Origin: Deltaproteobacteria bacterium
Lineage (GTDB): Bacteria; Desulfobacterota; Syntrophia; Syntrophales; UBA8958
DNA length: 56,215 nucleotides
Reading direction: 5' to 3'
Assembly (NCBI GenBank): GCA_029561465.1
Contig: JAKQIZ010000039.1
Location: forward strand, 1 to 56,215
Shown: in pieces, positions 50,238 through 56,215 of the stretch
Layout of the letters: each line of letters opens with the position of its first letter
Numbering within the stretch: the first letter of the stretch is position 1
Position numbers and translations under genes: made by a program
Notes under the pieces: model-generated
The model's input: the letters and a program-made list of their open reading frames with translations, nothing else
Database searches by the model: none
What the model was told of the DNA's origin: nothing

Positions 50238-51782
50238 TTATGATCTGAATTGAAAAGATTTTTCTTGGAATAATCTCAAACAGGCATCCACGACATCCGA
50301 ATCATACAGTTTGCCTTTATTGCGATTAATTTCCTCCAGCGCTGCTTCCAATCCCAGGGCCGGCCGGTAGGGACGATGGGATGCCATGGATTCCACCACA
50401 TCTGCCACGGCTAGGATGCGGGCCTCGATGATAATCTCATTTCCCTTTAGGTTTCTCGGATAACCGGAACCATCCAATCGCTCGTGATGCTGATATATTA
50501 TCTCTGACAAAGGCCAAGGCGAATCAATATCTTTAAGTATTTCGTATCCTTTTTGAGAATGTTGTCTGACAAAGGACATTTCCATTTCTGAAAGTTCTTT
50601 TGGCTTGACCAATATTTCTATGGGTACGCATAATTTCCCTATGTCATGAATCCTTCCCGCGATATGGATGCCTTCAATTTTATCCAAAGGCAACCCCATC
50701 TCCTTGGCAATATCTCCGGCAAGTGCGGCTGAGCGGATGTGGTGACCGGCCGTATATGGATCTCTTGCTTCCACGGTGGATGCCATAGCTTTGATAGTTA
50801 CATAAACAGCTTTCCTCAGTCGGTCAAGGGCATTTTGGAGCTTTTGCTCCGCCAGCCTACGTTCGGTGAAGTCTTGGTAAACGAATTGAAAATGCCTAGT
50901 GCCGTCCCAAAGTATGTCCTTGCGGAAGACCTGCAGATGGCGGATTTCACCATTTTTTCCGATGATGCTTTTTTCATATTCTGTAGGGATATAATCATCA
51001 TTTGTTATTTCAAACTCGGCACAGATTCCCGACGTACAGTGATTTTCTGCAGGGGTAGTTTTCAATTCCTCGACACTGTCATAACCATACATTTTCAAGA
51101 GCGCCCGATTGACATAAACGGTTTCACCTTCTTCGGTTAAAATACGCACACCCATGGGGAAATTATCAAGAGAACGGCGGAAATTCTCTTCGGTACGACA
51201 CAGCCGATCTTCGACATTTTTTCGCCTGGTGATGTCACGGACAGTGGTAATGAACGTTCCTTGGCTATCAATCTCTTCTACGTGATCTATATTCAACATA
51301 GCATAGTAAACGCTTCCATCTTTCCGCTTTAGCCGGATTTCGTAGTCGCGCACTTGGCCGGATTTGCGCAGAAGATCACATATTATAAAGCGTTCATTTG
51401 GATCAGCAATGCCATGACCGATTTTGAAAGCTTTTAACTCGTTCAAAGAATAACCGGTTATTTCTTGCATGCTCCGGTTGGCGGCCCGCACGGTTTTTTC
51501 CCGGTCCGCAATGCCAATTCCGATTGGAAGAGTATTAAAAAGCAGCTGATATATTTCTTCACTCCACCTTAATGAATCTTCAATCTGTTTATGATCAGCA
51601 ATGTTACCGGATGAGGTGAGATCTGCCTGCAGTCCGGGATCGTTATGTGACCTGTCTATCCGCATGCGGTCCGCGTCTGTTTGTTCCAAATTGTGGGGCA
51701 GCCGGTTTGGACATTCCATCTTTTCCGCCGAAGATTGTCTGCTGTCGGATAAATCTCCCCTATCGTGGATATTACGGTTCAT
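50238..51782 (-). CDS. PAS-PAS-HD-GYP cyclic di-GMP phosphodiesterase
   Basis: The 514-residue protein has a polar N-terminus (1-65), two PAS/PAC units (about 70-195 and 196-315, each ending in an RDITRRKNVE or QDFTERRLAEQKL coupler), and an HD-GYP domain (about 325-510). The HD pair is HDIGKLCVP (about 377) and the family box is HHERLDGSGYPRNL (about 428). The domain cleaves cyclic di-GMP. It overlaps the upstream PAS-GGDEF gene by 11 bases, so the two are translationally coupled and form a cyclic di-GMP make/break pair. No membrane helix is visible. Confidence 0.93.
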   Translation of the reverse strand: MNRNIHDRGDLSDSRQSSAEKMECPNRLPHNLEQTDADRMRIDRSHNDPGLQADLTSSGNIADHKQIEDSLRWSEEIYQLLFNTLPIGIGIADREKTVRAANRSMQEITGYSLNELKAFKIGHGIADPNERFIICDLLRKSGQVRDYEIRLKRKDGSVYYAMLNIDHVEEIDSQGTFITTVRDITRRKNVEDRLCRTEENFRRSLDNFPMGVRILTEEGETVYVNRALLKMYGYDSVEELKTTPAENHCTSGICAEFEITNDDYIPTEYEKSIIGKNGEIRHLQVFRKDILWDGTRHFQFVYQDFTERRLAEQKLQNALDRLRKAVYVTIKAMASTVEARDPYTAGHHIRSAALAGDIAKEMGLPLDKIEGIHIAGRIHDIGKLCVPIEILVKPKELSEMEMSFVRQHSQKGYEILKDIDSPWPLSEIIYQHHERLDGSGYPRNLKGNEIIIEARILAVADVVESMASHRPYRPALGLEAALEEINRNKGKLYDSDVVDACLRLFQEKSFQFRS

Positions 51783-53484
51783 AACATATCTTGTCTTTCC
51801 CGCCCTTTTTCGCTTGATACATGAGTTGATCTACCCGATGCACGAAAGCTTTAATGCCTTCATGAAGTTTAAACTGCGCAAGTCCGATGCTCATCGTCAC
51901 ATGCACGCCTTTGCCGGGCATGGGTGAAAAAATTTCTTTCTTAAATTCATTTTTTATCCTTTCTGCCGTAATGACGGCATTCTTGCTTTCCGTCATGGGG
52001 AGAATAACGCTAAATTCCTCGCCACCATATCGATAAGCGGAATCCGTTTTGCGCAAGCATTTTTTAATCACCTGACCTAGGCGCATTAAAACCTTATCGC
52101 CCTCGACATGACCATAAGCGTCGTTGAACTTCTTAAAATCATCGAGATCAAGGAAAAGAAGCGTTATTGCTTCTCCATACCTATTGGCACGATCGCATTC
52201 CATCTCCAGTTGATGGTAAAAACACCTGGAATTGTATAGTTTAGTGAGATCATCGGTAATACTGAGTTCACGGTATTTATTTTCATTGTTCCGCAAGATC
52301 TTTTCCATTTCCTTCCTTTTGGTAATATCGCGGCCAACACCGAATCTACCCGTTACTCGATCCTTGTCGTCATAAATATTGGAAGTCAGAAACTCTACGA
52401 CAACATGACTCCCTTCTTTTCTAATTAATTTCGCTTCATAGGGACGAGAGTCGGGGCTCTTTACGCCTTGCTTGAATTTCTCCGTGATCGTTTTCCTTTC
52501 CTCGGGGGCAATGACCATGGTAAAAGGACGACCTTCAAGCTCGGATAGTGCATAGCCGGTTACCCTTTCAAAATTCGGATTGACATAGGTGACGAGCCCC
52601 TGCCGATCCACGATGAAGACAAAATCATTCGTGGTTTCCACCAGGGTCCGATATCTGAATTCGCTCTCCCGCAACGCTTTTTCCGCCTGCTTGCGGTCAG
52701 TGATGTCACGGGCCATTGCATGGAAACCGACTATATGGCCGCCTTCTCTGATTAACCGGACATTCTGCCCGAACCACAGTTCGCGACCGTCTTTGGTACA
52801 AACAGGATATTCCGAGTACGTGCATTCAATTTCCCTCACGAATTGTAGTTCAAAAAACTTAATCGCGGCGTCAACCATATCCGTACGGATCAACATCCTG
52901 TAATGCTTGCCAATGATTTCTTCTTTTTTGTAACCTGAGATACGGAGCAAGGCGGGGTTTACGAGCGTAAAATGTCCGTTGTTGTCTGTACAGAAGATGA
53001 TGTCACTGGCATTTTCCACAAATGAACGGTAACGATCCTCACTCTCATGCAAGGCTTGCTCCATATGTCGCTTTTCGGTGATATCCCGCAAAGATTCGAC
53101 GGCACCCACGATATTACCTGCATGGTCGAGAAGGGGTGCGGCAATTCCCCACAAGTATGCACCGTTGCCTTTCCGCAGCCTGGGGACGAAACCCTCTCCA
53201 TAGGTTGTAACTTCTTTCCTGACTATAGTGGCATAATATTTTCTCAATATCTCTTCGGGCTCATACACGAGATCTATGAGAAGCGGCCTTTTTTCCCCAT
53301 AAAACGGGAGGGAATAATCATCCCTCCCCAGCATATATTCTTTCTTGATCCCGGTCATCTCTACGATGGCCCGATTCCAGGCAATGATCCGTTTTTCATT
53401 GTCGATGGCAAAGGTGGCGTCAGGCAAGTATTCCACAATGTTTGTTTGATGATGCGGCACTTTTTGATAATGGATGTTTTTCAC
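51772..53484 (-). CDS. PAS-PAS-PAS-GGDEF diguanylate cyclase
   Basis: The 570-residue cytoplasmic protein contains three PAS/PAC units (about 13-140, 141-265, 266-390: RDITEKRHMEQAL, RDITDRKQAEKAL, RDITKRKEMEK couplers), then a GGDEF domain (about 400-565) with the active site RYGGEEFSVILPM (about residue 484). GGEEF is a functional variant for cyclic di-GMP synthesis. The first PAS resembles that of the next gene upstream (54 kb: WNRAIVEMTGIK, LPFYGEKRP), indicating duplication. It overlaps the HD-GYP gene downstream by 11 bases. The ligand is unknown. Confidence 0.93.
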   Translation of the reverse strand: MKNIHYQKVPHHQTNIVEYLPDATFAIDNEKRIIAWNRAIVEMTGIKKEYMLGRDDYSLPFYGEKRPLLIDLVYEPEEILRKYYATIVRKEVTTYGEGFVPRLRKGNGAYLWGIAAPLLDHAGNIVGAVESLRDITEKRHMEQALHESEDRYRSFVENASDIIFCTDNNGHFTLVNPALLRISGYKKEEIIGKHYRMLIRTDMVDAAIKFFELQFVREIECTYSEYPVCTKDGRELWFGQNVRLIREGGHIVGFHAMARDITDRKQAEKALRESEFRYRTLVETTNDFVFIVDRQGLVTYVNPNFERVTGYALSELEGRPFTMVIAPEERKTITEKFKQGVKSPDSRPYEAKLIRKEGSHVVVEFLTSNIYDDKDRVTGRFGVGRDITKRKEMEKILRNNENKYRELSITDDLTKLYNSRCFYHQLEMECDRANRYGEAITLLFLDLDDFKKFNDAYGHVEGDKVLMRLGQVIKKCLRKTDSAYRYGGEEFSVILPMTESKNAVITAERIKNEFKKEIFSPMPGKGVHVTMSIGLAQFKLHEGIKAFVHRVDQLMYQAKKGGKDKICYEP

Positions 53485-53793
53485 CTGAAAATACTCGCCT
53501 ATATGCTTGCATTCATTGAGATTGCTGAATATAATTCCCCAAAATTACCCGGTAGGAACAGTTTCGGATACTTTTTTCCCCTTTGTGACGTGACACCGTT
53601 ATGGGCGTTTCGCCAATCAATAAAGGAATAAAGATAAAATCTTTCCGCTTCTTTATTTGCATATTGAAAATCAACGAAAAGACAATGCTGAAATGTTTAT
53701 TAGAAATCTTAAGATATATTAACGGTACGGATTGGTGGAGGCGGACTGAAATGATCTTCCGGATTCAGGATCTCCGAGACGCCAGCGAGTGAA
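53485..53793. other. AT-rich intergenic stretch between PAS genes
   Basis: This 309-base stretch lies upstream of the PAS-GGDEF gene and downstream of the PAS-LuxR gene. It is richer in A and T than the surroundings and contains no gene that I can recognise. It most likely holds the promoter of the cyclase operon. Confidence 0.4.
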
Positions 53794-55104
53794 TCAGCTT
53801 AGGGACGAGAGGTAAAACCTCAGGTTTTGGGTGTTCGTCAACCCGAGTTTCTTCCGGATATGATAGCGATGGACATTGATGGAACTTTCCGAAATATTGA
53901 GAATTTCGGAAATCTCCTTGGTGGTTTTCTCTTCCTTGATCAAATTTGCTATCTGCATCTCTTTGTTGGTCAGGTTCAGACACTTGAGGGATAATTTCTG
54001 GATAAACGGCGATACGATGTCGTTGAGATTCGATTCCAAGATGTCAACATAAGCAAGTCCCTTGGAATTGGTATGATGTTTCAGCTTGTCAATGTACGGC
54101 TGGATCAGTAATTTGACATTGGACACAATGGTTCCTTCCAGTTCTTTCCGGTCGTCTTCTTTCTGTCTCAACAATACCCGCAAGGCGGCATTCAAGTCTT
54201 GAAGCTCTTCAGTTTTCAATGCCAGCTCTTTCTCTCTGCTCTTCAGGATCGTATCCTGCCGCCTCCGGGCGGTAATGTCGATGAGCGATTCAATGGCGCC
54301 GACGATGTTGCCGGTACTATCGTTAAGAGGGCTTGCCTTCCCCCAGAGAAATGCCCTTTCACCTTTCAAAAATGGGACTTCCGACTCTGCAACCAGTAAG
54401 TCATTTTGCTTCTGAATAATGATTCCATATTGTCGTTCATATTCCTTGTCTGGTTTTAGGATCAAATCCAGCATTATCGGCCTCCGTTTTCCATAGAACG
54501 GCAGGGCATACTCATAGTCACCTTTGCCCATCATATCTTTTGCCTTCACGCCCGTCATTTCTTCCATGGCGCGGTTCCAGGCGATAATACTCCCCTTCCG
54601 GTCAATGGCCATGGTCGCTATGGGGAGAAAATCGATAATCTCCATCAACCTTTGTTCTGATGCCCGTAATGCCTCCTCGATCCGTTTACGGTCCGTTATG
54701 TCCAAAAGCAATGATAGCATCACATCTTCATTGTTGAGTTGAATGATTTCACATGACCATAGAGTTTCCTTTAGCTCCCCGTTCTTGTTGCGGATTGTTA
54801 TCAGTTCATCCTTTATTGATCCTTCTTTTATCAATCTCGCCACGAGAGGCGCTCGATCATCATAATTCTCCCAGATAGACAGTTCATCTACCGTATGATT
54901 AAGCATCTCCTCCCTGGTATATCCCAGAAGCGTCAACGCGCTATTGTTAACATCCAGATAGCATCCATCCGTAATCGTGCTGATCAATGTCGGCGCGGGG
55001 CTGGCCCGAAATGCTTTGTTAAAGCGCTCTCTACTGGAAATCAAGGCTGTTTCGACTTTTTTTCGTTGGGTAATATCACGTACCATGTTTGACGATATTT
55101 TCAT
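53794..55104 (-). CDS. PAS-PAS-LuxR-type regulator, 5' truncated
   Basis: The 436-residue protein begins at the tail of a PAC motif (NMVRDITQRKKVE), so its first PAS domain has been lost or lies in another frame. Two PAS/PAC units follow (about 18-145 and 150-275), then a helical linker (280-365) and a LuxR/GerE helix-turn-helix (about 370-436) with LTNKEMQIANLIKEEKTTKEI, SEILNISESSINVHRYHIRK. It would bind DNA and respond to a small signal; it may control the downstream cyclase pair. ATG 55104 is the first start; an upstream palindrome (55136) lies where the missing exon-like part should be. Confidence 0.82.
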   Translation of the reverse strand: MKISSNMVRDITQRKKVETALISSRERFNKAFRASPAPTLISTITDGCYLDVNNSALTLLGYTREEMLNHTVDELSIWENYDDRAPLVARLIKEGSIKDELITIRNKNGELKETLWSCEIIQLNNEDVMLSLLLDITDRKRIEEALRASEQRLMEIIDFLPIATMAIDRKGSIIAWNRAMEEMTGVKAKDMMGKGDYEYALPFYGKRRPIMLDLILKPDKEYERQYGIIIQKQNDLLVAESEVPFLKGERAFLWGKASPLNDSTGNIVGAIESLIDITARRRQDTILKSREKELALKTEELQDLNAALRVLLRQKEDDRKELEGTIVSNVKLLIQPYIDKLKHHTNSKGLAYVDILESNLNDIVSPFIQKLSLKCLNLTNKEMQIANLIKEEKTTKEISEILNISESSINVHRYHIRKKLGLTNTQNLRFYLSSLS

Positions 55105-55135
55105 TGCGCCTGATGATAATCCGGCGGGGGGAAAT

Positions 55136-55157
55136 CTCTGCCGGAGCTCCGGCAGAG
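55136..55157. repeat. 22-bp perfect palindrome
   Basis: CTCTGCCGGAGCTCCGGCAG plus AG reads the same on both strands. It lies between the second ParB-like gene and the truncated LuxR-type gene. It could be a hairpin terminator for the former (no T tract) or a regulator site. Confidence 0.5.
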
Positions 55158-55229
55158 GTTAAATGTATGATATTAATGGCGAATTGACGACACTGCGCGC
55201 CGTTTTTTATGATTCTTTCCGCGCCGCCG

Positions 55230-56036
55230 TCAGGCCAATCGGCGGGGCTGCAACCGGGAAAGGATCTCGTTGAGACGGGCTGACAATTCCGCGCTGAATT
55301 GGTCGATTTCACCGGTGAGGCGGGTCTTCTCCTCCTCGCCCAAGGCGGCAAGTTCCAGCTTGGAGATCCTGGTCTTCACGGCGTTGAGATTCCTTACCGC
55401 CCCCTGGACGACCTCCAGTTCCGACGGCGCTTCGTGAATCCGGCGCTCCTTGCGGAGCTCGCCGCTCGTCAGGCCGCGCTCCTTATACTTCTTGTAGAGG
55501 CTGAGCATGGAGCGGGCCTGCTTCTTCCGGGCGATCTCGATGAGGATCTGCCGGAGACATTTGGGGTTGTTGCGGCAGTCGTCGCGAATCTCCTGAGGCA
55601 GGTTGTTCAGGGTCAGGATATCCGTAACCGCCTGGCGGCTCTTGCCGATGACCCCCGCCGCCTGCTCATGGGTGTATTTCATATTGTCGACCAGACGCCC
55701 CAGGGCCTCCGCCTCCTCGATAACCGTCAGGTCCTGGCGTTGGAGGTTTTCCACCAGGGCGATCTCGGCGGGCGAACTATCCACGTACAGACCCGGGATG
55801 GAGAGGAGACCGGCCTTCTTGGCCGCGGCAAATCGCCGTTCCCCCGCCACGAGCAGCACGTAGCCCGAGTCGCCCGGACGGAAAAGGACGGGCTGCAAAA
55901 CACCAAGTTGCTTTATGGACGCCGCCAGCTCATCCAGGGCTTGCGGGTCCATGTATTTACGGGGTTGATCGGGGTCCGGTTTGATGTCGATGATCGGCAG
56001 TTGGTAGAGTTTACCTTTTTCAAAAACAGCAGCCAT
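55230..56036 (-). CDS. Orphan ParB/RepB/Spo0J-like protein (copy 2)
   Basis: The 268-residue protein has the ParB domain: DPDQPRKYMDP, LAASIKQLGVLQPVLFR, AGERRFAAAKKAG (a canonical CTP-binding GERR box, unlike copy 1), VENLQRQDLTVIEEAEALG, and a helix-turn-helix (HEQAAGVIGKSRQAVTDILT). The C-terminal 70 residues are charged. It shares the KGxLYxL start, the DPxQPRK box and the HTH with the gene at 20359, so the two are paralogues. No parA adjoins either. ATG 56036 follows AAGGAGG. Repeat copy F ends 40 bases upstream. Confidence 0.9.
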   Translation of the reverse strand: MAAVFEKGKLYQLPIIDIKPDPDQPRKYMDPQALDELAASIKQLGVLQPVLFRPGDSGYVLLVAGERRFAAAKKAGLLSIPGLYVDSSPAEIALVENLQRQDLTVIEEAEALGRLVDNMKYTHEQAAGVIGKSRQAVTDILTLNNLPQEIRDDCRNNPKCLRQILIEIARKKQARSMLSLYKKYKERGLTSGELRKERRIHEAPSELEVVQGAVRNLNAVKTRISKLELAALGEEEKTRLTGEIDQFSAELSARLNEILSRLQPRRLA

Positions 56037-56076
56037 TGGTTCCTCCTTCCATGCTTCGTAATGACCGCGATAACAT

Positions 56077-56215
56077 TGACGACATCGTAAAAAGTCCATA
56101 TGCGGCGTTGCGCTTCATCCTTCGTCACTGCGACGTACGCACAAGTACGCCTCATTCCTCAGGATTCGCGCGCCTTGCCTCTGGAGCTTTTTACTTCGTC
56201 GTCTCCATCATGACT
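56077..56215 (-). repeat. Dispersed repeat family, copy F (type II, cut by the contig end)
   Basis: This 139-base stretch is almost identical to copy D over its whole length; I count one difference (CGTCGTC against CGCCGTC). It runs in the same orientation as D and off the end of the window. It lies 40 bases before the second ParB-like start. Confidence 0.93.

Noticed and set aside
55076-55351. Open minus-strand frame between parB copy 2 and the LuxR-type gene
   Set aside because: Its C-terminal half does not match anything I know, and the first part overlaps the parB gene in another frame; treated as chance reading.

Overview
The window looks like one contig from a GC-rich, Gram-negative, probably anaerobic Desulfobacterota-type bacterium (former Deltaproteobacteria, possibly Syntrophales). 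I infer this from gene content: gatCAB followed by mtnA, a Pat-like acyl-CoA ligase/GNAT fusion, a DUF362 ferredoxin-like protein, an ArsM/ArsP arsenic cluster, FmdB, a REP-associated (RAYT-type) transposase remnant, and outer-membrane proteins (autotransporter, phospholipase A). No rRNA or complete tRNA gene was seen. Both ends of the window lie in repeats, as expected for an assembly that stopped at repeats.

Layout. 0-0.8 kb: tatB and a disrupted tatC (minus). 0.9-7.2 kb: a deacetylase-family gene, gatC-gatA-gatB, mtnA and a HAD phosphatase (plus). 7.3-17 kb: repeat copy A, an autotransporter, a lipoprotein hydrolase, a 40-residue basic protein, an MBL hydrolase, FmdB, repeat copy B, dacB and a YprB-like RNase H-fold protein. 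17.4-22.8 kb: a Pat-like acetyltransferase, a P-type ATPase scrap, an orphan ParB-like gene, and a GNAT gene preceded by a decayed tandem copy. 22.8-27 kb: a Na/Pi symporter, a small secreted protein, a group II intron RT scrap and a secreted arginine-deiminase-like protein. 27-31.7 kb: an arsenic island (arsP, thioredoxin, arsR, an AbrB-like regulator, arsM, several tiny Cys-rich genes). 32-35.4 kb: repeat copy C and transposase remnants, a Tat-exported MBL protein and a tRNA-Leu 3' fragment. 35.4-46.5 kb: DUF362, pldA, a hybrid histidine kinase, a sugar-binding protein, repeat copies D and E, an orphan znuB-type permease, a MliC-cupin fusion, mnmA and ychJ. 45.9-50.2 kb: a secreted duplicated-domain protein, a CDF transporter, a nitroreductase, a SYLF protein, an MFS scrap and bacterioferritin. 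50.2-56.2 kb: three consecutive PAS proteins (HD-GYP, GGDEF, LuxR-type), a second orphan ParB-like gene and repeat copy F.

How genes work together. tatBC would export twin-arginine proteins such as the MBL protein at 33.9 kb. gatCAB and mnmA serve tRNA charging and modification. The arsenic island would sense (ArsR), methylate (ArsM) and export (ArsP) arsenicals; a palindrome sits on the arsP -10 box, as expected for ArsR control. The PAS-GGDEF and PAS-HD-GYP genes overlap by 11 bases and probably make and break cyclic di-GMP as a pair.

The most distinctive features are: a dispersed ~140-166 bp repeat family (six copies), four of which present the same end to a downstream start codon; the arsenic island with its undescribed mini-proteins; two ParB-like paralogues without a ParA; and a heavy load of gene scraps (ATPase, GNAT, Usp, intron RT, IS4-like, RAYT, MFS, MddA-like). 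These mark an actively rearranging genome.
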